Position numbers and translations under genes: made by a program | NCBI GenBank assembly: GCA_039934635.1 | Contig: JBDTLT010000002.1 | Location: 1-64,000 of the forward strand | Origin: DATLFA01 sp039934635 | GTDB taxonomy: Bacteria > Actinomycetota > Acidimicrobiia > Acidimicrobiales > WLNW01 | Reading direction: 5' to 3' | DNA: 64,000 nucleotides | The notes under the pieces: generated by a model | Told to the model about the DNA's origin: nothing | Databases searched by the model: none | Seen by the model: only the letters and a program-made list of their open reading frames with translations | Shown here: positions 16,696 to 25,091 of the stretch, piece after piece | Layout: each line of letters opens with the position of its first letter | Numbering within the stretch: the stretch's first letter is position 1

Positions 16696-17493
16696 ATGCC
16701 GATTTGGGAGCGCGCGCTGATCACCGGCGCGTCGTCAGGTATCGGTCGTGAGTTCGCCCGCGGGCTCGCGTCGCAGGGCACCCGTTTGGTCGTCGTGGCC
16801 CGACGCCAACAACGGTTGGAAGAGCTCGCGCTCGAACTCGAACCGTCCGTCGCAGTCGAGGTGTTCGTCGCCGACCTCCGCGATCGACACGACGTCGAAC
16901 GGGTCGCGAGCCGTCTCGGGTCGCACCGCGAACCCATCGACCTGTTGATCAACAACGCGGCGATGGGCCGCGAGCGCCCGCTCGTCGATGCGCCGGTGCA
17001 AGACGAGCTCGACCAGATCGGCGTGAACGTCACTGCCCTCGTGGCGTTGAGCCACGCTGCCGCGCGACGAATGATCGAAACCGGCCGCGGAACGATCATC
17101 AACGTGTCGTCGATCGCCGGCAATCAACCTCGTCGTGATCTGGCGGTCTACGGCGCGACCAAGGCGTTCGTCACGGCTTTTTCACAGTCGCTCGCAAGCG
17201 AACTCGAAGGTACGGGCGTCACCTGCACACTCGTGATTCCCGGGCTGACCGACACCGAGTTCCACCCGGTGAATGGCTTCCGCGAGGCGTCACCGAGAGC
17301 ACTGTGGATGCGTCCCGACGACGTGGCCGCGAAGGCGCTCGACGCCGCGGCGACCGGCCGACGGATCGTGATTCCGGGCACGATCAACAAGGTGTTGAGC
17401 GCGTTGGCGACACCGCGCCCCGGCCCACTGCGGGAACGAGCGACTCGCACCGCGGTTGCGTTCGTCAAGAACCTGCGCCGCGCCCCGAGCTGA
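16696..17493 (+). CDS. Short-chain dehydrogenase/reductase (classical SDR)
   Basis: Protein of 265 residues with the NAD(P)-binding motif TGASSGIG at residues 10-17, the NNAA motif after strand 4, a catalytic Ser in NVSSIAG and Tyr152/Lys156 in YGATK. An Arg after the glycine motif region (VVARRQQRL) suggests NADPH preference. The C-terminal 60 residues resemble membrane-peripheral SDRs acting on lipids or ketones. Substrate is not predictable. Monocistronic, convergent with glpX. Confidence 0.88.
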   Translation: MPIWERALITGASSGIGREFARGLASQGTRLVVVARRQQRLEELALELEPSVAVEVFVADLRDRHDVERVASRLGSHREPIDLLINNAAMGRERPLVDAPVQDELDQIGVNVTALVALSHAAARRMIETGRGTIINVSSIAGNQPRRDLAVYGATKAFVTAFSQSLASELEGTGVTCTLVIPGLTDTEFHPVNGFREASPRALWMRPDDVAAKALDAAATGRRIVIPGTINKVLSALATPRPGPLRERATRTAVAFVKNLRRAPS

Positions 17494-17533
17494 CCCCGAC
17501 GACGCCCGCCAGAACGCTGGTCGGTCGGGTCAG
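17490..17533. terminator. Possible bidirectional hairpin between SDR and glpX
   Basis: CTGACCCCGAC (17490-17500) and GTCGGGTCAG (17524-17533) can pair with one bulged C, spanning both stop codons of the convergent genes. No T tract follows. Pattern only. Confidence 0.35.
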
Positions 17534-18495
17534 ACCTTCATGCTGTCGACGCGGTGCATGGCGTTGACGAGGCGCACCGTGCCCGACCGCGAGCGCATCA
17601 CGAGCGATTGGGTGTGCACGTACACCGGGTCGAAGCGAACGCCCTTCAGCAACTCGCCGTCGGTGATGCCGGTCGCGGCGAAGAAACAGTTGTCGCCGCG
17701 CACAAGGTCGTCGATGCCGATGACGCGGTCGAGGTCGTAGCCGGCGGCGATGGCTGCTTCGTGCTCTTGGTCGTTGCGGGGCCATAGCTTGCCTTGCATG
17801 TCGCCACCCATGCACTTGAGCGCGGCGGCCGTGATGACGCCCTCGGGTGTACCGCCGATACCGAACAAGATGTCGGCACCCGACTCGGGCCACGCGGTCG
17901 AAATGCCACCGGCGACGTCACCGTCGGGGATCAGACGAATGCGCGCTCCGGCCGCACGCACTTCTCTGATCAGATCGGCATGCCGATCACGGTCGAGAAT
18001 GACGGCGGTCAGGTTTCGTACATCTTCGCCTTTGGCCTTGGCGAGACGTTCGAGATTTTCGGTGGCCGACACGTTGATGTCGATGATGCCCTTGCCCGCC
18101 GGACCTACCGCGATCTTGTCCATGTAGACGCAAGGACCGGGGTCGAACATGGTGCCCTTGTCGCTCACCGCGATCACCGCGATCGCGTTGCCGCGACCCA
18201 ACGACGTCAGTGTCGTACCGTCGATCGGATCGACCGCGACGTCGGCTCGTGAACCAGTGCCGTCACCGACGGCCTCGCCGTTGTACAGCATCGGCGCTTC
18301 GTCTTTTTCGCCTTCACCGATGACGACGACACCGTTCATCGAGACGCTGTGGAGCACCCTGCGCATCGCTTCGACCGCGGCGTCGTCGGCGGCGTTCTTG
18401 TCACCTCTGCCCATCCAACGCGAGGCGGCCATCGCCGCGGCCTCGGTCGTGCGCACGAGTTCGAGAGCGAGATTGCGGTCAACTGCTGTGGTCAT
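17530..18495 (-). CDS. glpX: Fructose-1,6-bisphosphatase class II
   Basis: Protein of 321 residues of the GlpX family, hydrolysing fructose 1,6-bisphosphate in gluconeogenesis. Metal/phosphate motifs IGEGEKDEAPMLYNGE and DPIDGTT are present, along with the GGTPEG turn (FGIGGTPEGVITAAALK). In actinobacteria this is usually the only FBPase. ATG 18495 lies 8 nt after a minus-strand -10 hexamer. The gene is divergent from the zinc-ribbon protein gene. Confidence 0.95.
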   Translation of the reverse strand: MTTAVDRNLALELVRTTEAAAMAASRWMGRGDKNAADDAAVEAMRRVLHSVSMNGVVVIGEGEKDEAPMLYNGEAVGDGTGSRADVAVDPIDGTTLTSLGRGNAIAVIAVSDKGTMFDPGPCVYMDKIAVGPAGKGIIDINVSATENLERLAKAKGEDVRNLTAVILDRDRHADLIREVRAAGARIRLIPDGDVAGGISTAWPESGADILFGIGGTPEGVITAAALKCMGGDMQGKLWPRNDQEHEAAIAAGYDLDRVIGIDDLVRGDNCFFAATGITDGELLKGVRFDPVYVHTQSLVMRSRSGTVRLVNAMHRVDSMKV

Positions 18496-18503
18496 GGGCC
18501 GTG

Positions 18504-18509
18504 AGGGTA
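18504..18509 (-). promoter_or_regulatory. -10 element of glpX, leaderless type
   Basis: Minus-strand TACCCT ends 8 nt before the glpX ATG. Confidence 0.45.
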
Positions 18510-18575
18510 CAAGATGCGTGCTCAGGAGGGGCTATCCGACCGCTCGGAACGGCCGGAGCATGGCAGGATGCAGGT

Positions 18576-19394
18576 GTGAGTTCCTTGTGGTGTTTCCAGT
18601 GCGGCGCGGAGTACCAAGAGGGTGTCGAGACGTGCGCCGAATGCGGCGTCGGCCTCGTGACCGAGGAGCCGCTGTCACCCGACGAAGTGGGCACACTCGA
18701 GGAAGACAAGCTCGAGTACGAGCTGCACGAATGGTCCTTCGAGAGCCGGCGCATGCTCGACCAACTGCTGACCGGCGCCGGGCTCGCGCATGCGTGGCAG
18801 GGCGCCTCGATGCGGGTGAGGGGCAGTGACGAGGACGCCGTCGATGCGCTCATCGAAGAGGTCGAGCACGCTACGTTGCCCACCCTCGACCCCGAGGGCG
18901 AGCACACGGTGTACGAGATGGCCGAATGGACATCCGAGCAACAATCGCGGCTCTCCAACATGCTCGGCATGGCAGGGCTCGCCCATGAGTTCGACCGCAA
19001 CGGCGACCTCGTGGTCAACGCCGACGACGAAGAAGCGGTCGACGCAGTGCTCGACCGACTCGAAGATGCGATCGCGCGCGGTGAGCCCGTGGGCGAAGAC
19101 GTCATCCACCTCGACGACGACCTGGAGTTCAACGATCTCCTGTCGGATGCATTCGATTCGGCCGACCGCATCAAAGGCAACACGCACGACCACGAGGCCA
19201 TCCTCGAGTTCCTCGAAGCCGAAGTCGTGATCGCGCGTTTGGCCATGCCCTACGGATTCGAACGCGATCACTGGGATCGGGTGCTCACCAAGCTCGCGGC
19301 ACTACGCGATTCGCTCGAAGCAGAAGAGCCCGAAGACGACGACATCGTCGCGAACGCGCGCTCGGTGCGTGACGAATTGGTGCAGATCATCTGA
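18576..19394 (+). CDS. Zinc-ribbon protein with a duplicated alpha/beta domain
   Basis: Protein of 272 residues, very acidic. Residues 6-23 form a zinc ribbon (C6, C9, C20, C23). Two related units of about 55 residues follow: one starting YELHEWSFESRRMLDQLL (about residue 48) and one starting YEMAEWTSEQQSRLSNML (about residue 110), each continuing with GLAH, a strand and a D/E-E-DAVDAL helix. The units resemble the small signal-transducing DUF2007-type fold, but this is inference. The C-terminal 90 residues are helical. GTG 18576 has AGGA 7 nt upstream. Confidence 0.75.
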   Translation: MSSLWCFQCGAEYQEGVETCAECGVGLVTEEPLSPDEVGTLEEDKLEYELHEWSFESRRMLDQLLTGAGLAHAWQGASMRVRGSDEDAVDALIEEVEHATLPTLDPEGEHTVYEMAEWTSEQQSRLSNMLGMAGLAHEFDRNGDLVVNADDEEAVDAVLDRLEDAIARGEPVGEDVIHLDDDLEFNDLLSDAFDSADRIKGNTHDHEAILEFLEAEVVIARLAMPYGFERDHWDRVLTKLAALRDSLEAEEPEDDDIVANARSVRDELVQII

Positions 19395-19430
19395 GTAAGC
19401 GCGGCTCTGAGCGACACACAAGAGGATCGA

Positions 19431-19436
19431 TACACT
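19431..19436 (+). promoter_or_regulatory. -10 element of the J-domain gene, leaderless type
   Basis: TACACT ends 7 nt before GTG 19444; no ribosome site is present. Confidence 0.5.
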
Positions 19437-19443
19437 GACCAAC

Positions 19444-20145
19444 GTGGCGGTGCTGGCCGAGATCGAGATCTTCCACTCGCGCCCAGTGGCACCGACGCGC
19501 CGCGTCGCGCTGGGCACCCGCGAGTTGCCGGTCGAACCCGCGCCGGGATTCGGGGGCGTGTTGCTGGCCGGCATCGTCGCTCGCTTCTCGGCTGATCTCG
19601 ACGCCGACCTCTACGACGAATTGCTCGTGTTGATGCGCCAAGTCGAGCGGGGCCAACGCATACCGCAGCCGCGGTTGCGCCATCGTTTTCAAGGTGATTT
19701 GGTCGGGTTGACCAAGCGTCGTCAACGGCTCATCGGCGAATACGAGTCGTTGCGCTTCGAATTCGACGAGTCCGGACCTGCCGCGCCGATGGTGCTCGGC
19801 GCGGTCTACGCGGCTGGTCAACTCCCCGCGAGCGCGCGCACCGACGTGATGGAGGTCATCCGGCGGGCCATGCGATGGCAAGGACCGCTGGGTTCGGCGT
19901 TCGTCTCGTCGATCCTCGGCCGCGGCGCGAGCACGTGGGTGGTCAGCTCGTTGGCCGACCCGGTCGCGTGGGCTCGCGTCACGCTCGGACTCGCCACCGA
20001 AGACGTGGCCGGGCGCGATCTCGTGCAGCGTCAGTTCCGGCTGTTGTTGCGTGAAGCGCATCCCGACTCCGGCGGTGACGAAGACGTCGCGGCGCGCCGC
20101 ATCTCCGAGTTGAGTGAAGCCCGCCGCATCCTGCTGTTCGGTTGA
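19444..20145 (+). CDS. Protein with C-terminal J-like domain
   Basis: Protein of 233 residues. The N-terminal 160 residues are unassigned and soluble. Residues about 177-230 resemble a DnaJ J-domain: helix I (WARVTLGLA), helix II (GRDLVQRQFRLLLREA), the HPD motif at residues 206-208, and helix III (RRISELSEARRILL). The HPD motif stimulates DnaK ATPase in known J-proteins, so this may direct DnaK to a specific client. Having the J-domain at the C-terminus without Gly/Phe or zinc regions marks a class C co-chaperone. It is followed after 3 nt by a hydrolase gene. Confidence 0.7.
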   Translation: MAVLAEIEIFHSRPVAPTRRVALGTRELPVEPAPGFGGVLLAGIVARFSADLDADLYDELLVLMRQVERGQRIPQPRLRHRFQGDLVGLTKRRQRLIGEYESLRFEFDESGPAAPMVLGAVYAAGQLPASARTDVMEVIRRAMRWQGPLGSAFVSSILGRGASTWVVSSLADPVAWARVTLGLATEDVAGRDLVQRQFRLLLREAHPDSGGDEDVAARRISELSEARRILLFG

Positions 20146-20148
20146 TCG

Positions 20149-20730
20149 ATGGCCCGGAGAACGAAGCTCGACGGAGTGTTGCTCACGCCCGGTGCGGGGA
20201 GTGGTCGCGAACACCACACGCTCGTCGCCATCGAGGACGCGTTGGCCCCGCTGCCGGTCGCGCGCGTCGACTTCCCTTATCGACGTGCCGGACGGCGCGC
20301 ACCCGATCGGCAGCCGGTGTTACTGCAGTGCGTGCGCGACGAAGTCGCGGCGTTTGCCGAAGACCGCACGCTGAAGCCGCGCAACATCGTGCTCGGCGGC
20401 CGTTCGATGGGCGGGCGCATGTGTTCGATCGCCGTCGCCGAGGGCACGCCCGCCGCGGGCCTGGCGCTGATCAGCTATCCCCTGCACCCACCGGGCAAGC
20501 CCGACAAGCTGCGCACCGAACACTTCCCTGCGATCAAGGTGCCGTGCCTCTTCGTCTCGGGCACCCGCGATGCGTTCGGCACTCCCGACGAACTCGAGTC
20601 GGCGACGCGGGCCATCAGCGGTCAGGTCACCCACGTGTGGATCGAACGGGGGAGCCACGCGCTCGACCGCGTCGATGACGAGATCGTTGCCGCGATCGCC
20701 GCGTGGCGGCGGGCCACGTTCACGGGTTGA
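20149..20730 (+). CDS. Small alpha/beta hydrolase (KANL3/Tex30-like)
   Basis: Protein of 193 residues with the oxyanion region LLTPGAGSGREH, nucleophile elbow GGRSMGGRM (Ser86), acid GTRDAFG and histidine in GSHAL, so the Ser-Asp-His triad is complete. The size and motif spacing match the dienelactone-hydrolase-like KANL3/Tex30 group, whose substrates are unknown. It is probably cotranscribed with the J-domain gene and overlaps the 3' end of the convergent MFS gene by 11 bp. Confidence 0.82.
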   Translation: MARRTKLDGVLLTPGAGSGREHHTLVAIEDALAPLPVARVDFPYRRAGRRAPDRQPVLLQCVRDEVAAFAEDRTLKPRNIVLGGRSMGGRMCSIAVAEGTPAAGLALISYPLHPPGKPDKLRTEHFPAIKVPCLFVSGTRDAFGTPDELESATRAISGQVTHVWIERGSHALDRVDDEIVAAIAAWRRATFTG

Positions 20731-22318
20731 CCGAGGGCAACGGGTTCTGGCCGCTCGGGGCCGTATCTCCGCTCTGAGGGCCGCTCGGGGCCGTATCTCC
20801 GCTCTGAGGGCCGCTCGGGGCCTGGTCATCCGGGTTGAGCACCTCGAGTTCGATATGCGCCGTCTCGGGATAGCGCAGCACCACCAGCGCGGCGACGAGC
20901 AGCGGGCCGACGCTGAGCACGAGCAAGGCCTTGCCCAGCCCCACGTGATCGGACATCACGCCGGCGACGATCAACCCAAAGCTCGACCCCGCCATGCCGG
21001 CCAACGTGATCAATCCGTTGGCCCGCCCCCGCGAGCGCGTTGAGAACATCTCGGGGCCATAGGTGCCGAGCGCGGGAATGGTCACTGCACCCACGATGAT
21101 GCCGCCCGCTTGCCACGCCCACAGCGGCCAGCCGTGCGCGAGGAACGCGATCGCGGTGCCGAGTGAGCCGACGACCAAACCGACCGCGGCGACGGCGCGC
21201 CGGCCGCGTACGTCGGCGAGGCGGCCGCCGACCATCACGCCGAGGCCAACCGGCGTCGAGGTGACAACGGTGAACAGCGCGATGCGCGATGCAGAGAAAC
21301 CCCGTTCATCTTTGAGGAACTCGTTCTGCAGTTGCGACGCGGGCGAACGGAACATCAACACCAGGAACGAGCTGACCGCGAGCAGCAGCAACCGCTGACG
21401 GTTGATGCTCGACACGTTCTTCACGCGCGCCATCTGCTCGCTGACCTCGAAGCGTTTGGTCTCCGGCAACCGCCGGGCCACATACACCGTGAGCGGAAGG
21501 CCTAGAGCGGGGAGCAGGTAGATGAGTCGCCATCCTCGGGTGCCGAGGTCGGCGAGCGGCAGTACCCACACGGCCATACCGGCCCCGAGTCCGGCCGCGA
21601 GTGCGAGCACGCTCACGCCGTACGCGCGCGAACCGGCCGGCAGCTCTTCGGCCGCAGCGACGAGGATGACCATCGCGAGCGCCGTCGTGACGCCGCGGGC
21701 CAAGGTCTGGGTGAGCCCCAGCACCCAGATGTTGGGCGAGAACGCGCCGAGCACCGTGAACGCGCAACCGGCTGCGGTCGCACCGATGGTCACCGTGCGC
21801 CGGCCGCGGCGATCGGCCGCAGCCAGCAGGATCATCGAGATGATGACCCCGACCCGTGTGAGCGCCAGAACGACGCCCTGCACGCCGTTCGACTTGTGGA
21901 ACTCGTCGCTGGCGAACGTGATGGTCTGCGTGATCACCGTGCCGAGGTAGCCCGCGATGACCGACACCGTGCACAAGAGGGCCAGCACGGACGCCGCCCG
22001 CTGGTCGAGGGGGTCGGGCGGCGCCCACCACGGAGGCTTCGGGGCCGGCTTGCGCAAGACGCGGCGGGCCGGGAGCGCGAAGAGCACCCACCACAGCGGG
22101 AGCGCCCATGTGTAGTCGATGCGCTGCTCGACATCGAAGCGCCCGTCGCTACGGGCCCGCACGTCGACTTGGCGGCGATAGGTGTCGAACGGGGCCCGCA
22201 GCGCCCGGTACGAGGTGGATGCCTCGCCGGCGGTCTCGATCGCCTCGTCGACGATGTCGCGCCGGCATTGGCGCAGGCGCTCGAGCCCGGTGGCATCGAC
22301 GGTGGTGGTCGAACTCAC
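20720..22318 (-). CDS. MFS transporter with cytoplasmic N-terminal domain and repeat-derived tail
   Basis: Protein of 532 residues from GTG 22318. Residues 1-100 are soluble and end in a short amphipathic/hydrophobic piece (ALPLWWVLFALPARRVL). About twelve membrane segments follow, with MFS signature loops AADRRGRRT and GGRLADVRGRR after helices 2 and 8 and PETKRFE in the central loop. The closest known style is the sugar/metabolite transporter branch; the substrate is unknown. The last 30 residues contain tandem decapeptides APSGPQSGDT encoded by a 30-bp DNA repeat. The gene is divergent from murA. Confidence 0.85.
   Translation of the reverse strand: MSSTTTVDATGLERLRQCRRDIVDEAIETAGEASTSYRALRAPFDTYRRQVDVRARSDGRFDVEQRIDYTWALPLWWVLFALPARRVLRKPAPKPPWWAPPDPLDQRAASVLALLCTVSVIAGYLGTVITQTITFASDEFHKSNGVQGVVLALTRVGVIISMILLAAADRRGRRTVTIGATAAGCAFTVLGAFSPNIWVLGLTQTLARGVTTALAMVILVAAAEELPAGSRAYGVSVLALAAGLGAGMAVWVLPLADLGTRGWRLIYLLPALGLPLTVYVARRLPETKRFEVSEQMARVKNVSSINRQRLLLLAVSSFLVLMFRSPASQLQNEFLKDERGFSASRIALFTVVTSTPVGLGVMVGGRLADVRGRRAVAAVGLVVGSLGTAIAFLAHGWPLWAWQAGGIIVGAVTIPALGTYGPEMFSTRSRGRANGLITLAGMAGSSFGLIVAGVMSDHVGLGKALLVLSVGPLLVAALVVLRYPETAHIELEVLNPDDQAPSGPQSGDTAPSGPQSGDTAPSGQNPLPSVNP
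20751..20822 (-). repeat. 30-bp tandem repeat inside the MFS 3' end
   Basis: Two identical 30-bp units (20751-20780, 20781-20810) and a 12-bp partial copy encode APSGPQSGDT repeats on the minus strand. The units share the CCGCTC/GGCCGCTCGGG core with intergenic copies at 27065, 42973 and 52578. Confidence 0.85.
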
Positions 22319-22375
22319 GTGCGCCACGTGAGGGGTGGCCCTTCTTTTGTGGACGGGTGGAGCATACTGATCGCC

Positions 22376-23638
22376 ATGTCCAGCCGGACGGGGATACTGG
22401 TGCGGTGCTGCGGCCCGCTGTCGGGTGTGGTGCCCATCAGCGGCGCCAAGAATTCCGTGCTCAAGCTCATGGCCGCCACGTTGCTGGCGCCCGGTCGCTA
22501 CGTGATCCGCAACGTGCCGCGCATCACCGATGTCCAGCACATGAGCGAACTGCTCGAGGCGATGGCCGTTTCCGTCCACCAATCGGGCAACGTGTTGACC
22601 ATCGATGTCCCCGACGAGATCGTGCCCGAGGCGCCCTACGAGCTCGTCGAACGCACGCGGGCATCGATCTTGGTGCTCGGCCCGCTCCTCGCGCGCACCG
22701 GTGAAGCCCGCGTCGCACTTCCCGGCGGTGACGACTTCGGGCCGCGACCGATCGATCTCCACGTGCGCGGGCTGCAAGACCTCGGCGCGACCTTCACGAT
22801 GAGCCACGGCTTCATCAACGGAACCGCCGGGCAATTGGTGGGTACGCGCATCCTGCTCGAGTTCCCGAGTGTCGGGGCGACCGAGAACATCCTCATGGCG
22901 GCCGTGCTCGCCAAAGGCACGACCGTCATCGACAACGCCGCCCGCGAACCCGAGATCGCCGACCTCGCGGCGTTCCTCAATCGCATGGGCGCGCAGATCG
23001 TCGGCGCAGGGTCCGCGACGATCACCGTCGAAGGTGTCGAAGAACTCGCGCCCGTCGAGCACACCGCGATTCCCGATCGCATCGAGACCGCCACCTTCCT
23101 GGCCGCGCTCGCCGTTGCCGGCGGCGAATTGACACTCTCCGGCGCGCGGTTCGATCACATCGACATGCTCACGCAGAAATTGGGCGAGATGGGCATGCGT
23201 ATCTCGCCCGAAGCCGATGGCGTGTGGGCACTGGTGGGGCGGCGACTGCGTTCGGTCGACGTGTCGACGCTGCCGTATCCCGGTATCGCCAGCGACTTCA
23301 AACCGTTCTTCGTCGCGATGCTCGCGGTCGCCGACGGTGTCGGCATCGTCACCGAAAATCTCTTCTCGGGTCGATTCCGCTACATCGACGAGCTCGTGCG
23401 GATGGGCGCGGACATCCGCACCGAGGGCCATCACGCGGTCGTCCGCGGTGTGCCGCAACTCTCGGGCGCGCCGGTGCGGGCCCATGACATCCGAGCGGGC
23501 GCAGCACTCGTCGTGGCCGCGCTGAAAGCCGAGGGCGAGACGTTGATCACCGACTGCCACCACATCGACCGGGGCTACGAAGACCTCGTCGGCAAACTGC
23601 AACGCGTCGGCGCCGACATCGAACGAGTCGAACTATGA
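22376..23638 (+). CDS. murA: UDP-N-acetylglucosamine 1-carboxyvinyltransferase with Asp at the Cys position
   Basis: Protein of 420 residues that transfers enolpyruvate from PEP to UDP-GlcNAc, the first committed step of peptidoglycan synthesis. The Lys-Asn pair is in SGAKNSVLKLMAA. The loop that normally reads LPGGC.IG.RP.DLH reads LPGGDDFGPRPIDLH here, so residue 119 is Asp where fosfomycin-sensitive enzymes have Cys. The same change occurs in mycobacterial MurA and prevents fosfomycin alkylation. ATG 22376 is preceded by only a weak -10-like element (TACTGA). MurZ-type paralogues cannot be excluded elsewhere. Confidence 0.93.
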   Translation: MSSRTGILVRCCGPLSGVVPISGAKNSVLKLMAATLLAPGRYVIRNVPRITDVQHMSELLEAMAVSVHQSGNVLTIDVPDEIVPEAPYELVERTRASILVLGPLLARTGEARVALPGGDDFGPRPIDLHVRGLQDLGATFTMSHGFINGTAGQLVGTRILLEFPSVGATENILMAAVLAKGTTVIDNAAREPEIADLAAFLNRMGAQIVGAGSATITVEGVEELAPVEHTAIPDRIETATFLAALAVAGGELTLSGARFDHIDMLTQKLGEMGMRISPEADGVWALVGRRLRSVDVSTLPYPGIASDFKPFFVAMLAVADGVGIVTENLFSGRFRYIDELVRMGADIRTEGHHAVVRGVPQLSGAPVRAHDIRAGAALVVAALKAEGETLITDCHHIDRGYEDLVGKLQRVGADIERVEL

Positions 23639-23673
23639 GCGGGCGGCTCGCTCGAACAGCTTCGATCCGTCGG

Positions 23674-23829
23674 TCACTCGTCGTCGGGCGGCGGGGCCAT
23701 GGCCTGGCGCCGAGCTTCGGCCACCCGATTGGCCCGCCGGTTGGCCACGAACAACAACACGGCGATGATCAGCAGGGGCACGAGTACGAGCCCGAACTCG
23801 TCCCATCCGCCCTGATGTGCGAGGACCAT
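23674..23829 (-). CDS. 51-residue single-pass membrane protein
   Basis: Short frame starting MVLAHQGGWDEFGL, with one transmembrane helix at residues about 12-29 (FGLVLVPLLIIAVLLFVA), then an arginine-rich cytoplasmic tail (NRRANRVAEARRQ) ending in PPPDDE. The basic tail puts the N-terminus outside. A minus-strand TACGAT lies 7 nt before its ATG, supporting expression. It is convergent with murA and divergent from the NfuA-like gene. No function is recognised. Confidence 0.65.
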   Translation of the reverse strand: MVLAHQGGWDEFGLVLVPLLIIAVLLFVANRRANRVAEARRQAMAPPPDDE

Positions 23830-23836
23830 TCAGATG

Positions 23837-23842
23837 ATCGTA
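23837..23842 (-). promoter_or_regulatory. -10 element of the 51-residue gene, leaderless type
   Basis: Minus-strand TACGAT ends 7 nt before ATG 23829. Confidence 0.45.
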
Positions 23843-23934
23843 CGGTCTGAGGGAACATCTCGCGGACACCGGCCGTTCTACTCGGCGAAGGCTGTTCCAC
23901 TCGGCGAGGGCCGTGAAATCGAACCAGGAGTGAC

Positions 23935-24243
23935 GTGAGCATCCCCGTACAAGCTGAAAGTCCCCGAGTCGATCGGGCGCGGGTCGAGGAAGTCATCGCG
24001 ATCATCCGTCCGGCGATTCAGGCCGACAAGGGTGACATTCGACTCGTGGACGTCGACGAAGAGGCCGGCATCATCAAGGTCGAGTTGCAGGGCGCCTGCG
24101 TCAGTTGTCCGGCGTCGACACAGACCCTCAAGGCCGGCATCGAGCGCATCATGAAAGACCGGGTGCCCGGCGTCAACGAGGTCATCAACGTGGGCGAGAC
24201 CCTCCTCGGTACGGCCGAAGGCACTTCGGTCTTCGTGCGCTGA
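23935..24243 (+). CDS. NifU C-terminal domain (NfuA-like) iron-sulfur carrier
   Basis: Protein of 102 residues consisting of one NifU-like domain with the cluster-binding CxxC at Cys55 and Cys58 (GACVSCPAS). Such proteins hold and pass on [4Fe-4S] clusters. GTG 23935 follows AGGAG (23924-23928). The stop shares bases with the ATG of the rhomboid gene (TGATG), so the two are coupled. A cysteine desulfurase gene of the window (34083) is a possible sulfur source, but the SUF cluster is not here. Confidence 0.88.
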   Translation: MSIPVQAESPRVDRARVEEVIAIIRPAIQADKGDIRLVDVDEEAGIIKVELQGACVSCPASTQTLKAGIERIMKDRVPGVNEVINVGETLLGTAEGTSVFVR

Positions 24244-25091
24244 TGGCCACCGATCTACTGCCGTGTTACCGCCACCCTGACCGCACGGGCGGTGTCCGCT
24301 GCCAGCGCTGCGATCGACCCATCTGTCCCGCATGCATGAATACGGCGTCGGTGGGCTTCCACTGTCCCGAGTGCGCGGGTTCCAAACAAGGGCGGCAAAA
24401 GGTATATACCGGTCGCGCGGCATTCGCGGCGGGCAAGTCGGTGATCCTCACGCCGGCGCTCATCGCGGTCAACGTCGCAGTGTTTCTGCTGACCCTTTCC
24501 GGTGGTCGCAGCGCCACCGATATTCGCGGCAGCACGATGTTGACCGACTACGGGCTATACGGGCCTTCGATCCGCTATGACCACGAGTGGTACCGCATCA
24601 TCACGTCCGGCTTCATGCACAGCGGGCTGTTGCATCTCGGGTTCAACATGTATGCGCTTTGGATCATTGGCAACATGCTCGAGCCCGCGCTCGGCCGATT
24701 GCGCTTCGGCATCATCTATTTCGGCGGGCTCATCGCCGGCTCCTTGGGTGCGCTCGTGCTCGATCCCAACAGCCTTGCGGTGGGAGCATCGGGCGCGATC
24801 TTCGCGTTGTTTGCCGCCGCGTTCATCGCGCAACGCGCCGCAGGTATCGACCCATGGCGCTCGGGCATCGCGCTCACCATCGGCATCAATTTGCTCATCA
24901 CGCTGGCGATCCCGTTCATATCGAAGGGTGGTCACCTCGGTGGCCTTCTTGGCGGCGCCGTGCTCGCGTGGTTGCTCATCGAGGCACCGCGCCGCACGAA
25001 GAGTCGAGAGGCACCACTCATCGGTGCCGCGCTGTTGGTACCGGTGCTCTTCGTGGCCGCGGTCGGTGCGGCCTACGCGTTTTCGACCTGA
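24243..25091 (+). CDS. Rhomboid-family intramembrane serine protease with zinc-finger N-terminus
   Basis: Protein of 282 residues. Residues 8-45 hold paired Cys/His (CYRHPDRTGGVRCQRCDRPIC, then CPEC), a B-box-like zinc finger common in actinobacterial rhomboids. Six membrane helices follow, with HSGLLHLGFNMYALW in loop/helix 2, catalytic Ser183 in GASGAIFALF and His231 in GGHLGGLLGG. It should cut transmembrane substrates. The 3' end overlaps the convergent SRPBCC gene by 19 bp. Confidence 0.9.
   Translation: MATDLLPCYRHPDRTGGVRCQRCDRPICPACMNTASVGFHCPECAGSKQGRQKVYTGRAAFAAGKSVILTPALIAVNVAVFLLTLSGGRSATDIRGSTMLTDYGLYGPSIRYDHEWYRIITSGFMHSGLLHLGFNMYALWIIGNMLEPALGRLRFGIIYFGGLIAGSLGALVLDPNSLAVGASGAIFALFAAAFIAQRAAGIDPWRSGIALTIGINLLITLAIPFISKGGHLGGLLGGAVLAWLLIEAPRRTKSREAPLIGAALLVPVLFVAAVGAAYAFST

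Noticed and set aside
20751..20822. CRISPR-like repeat array
   Set aside because: Units are contiguous without spacers and in frame with the transporter; there are no cas genes.
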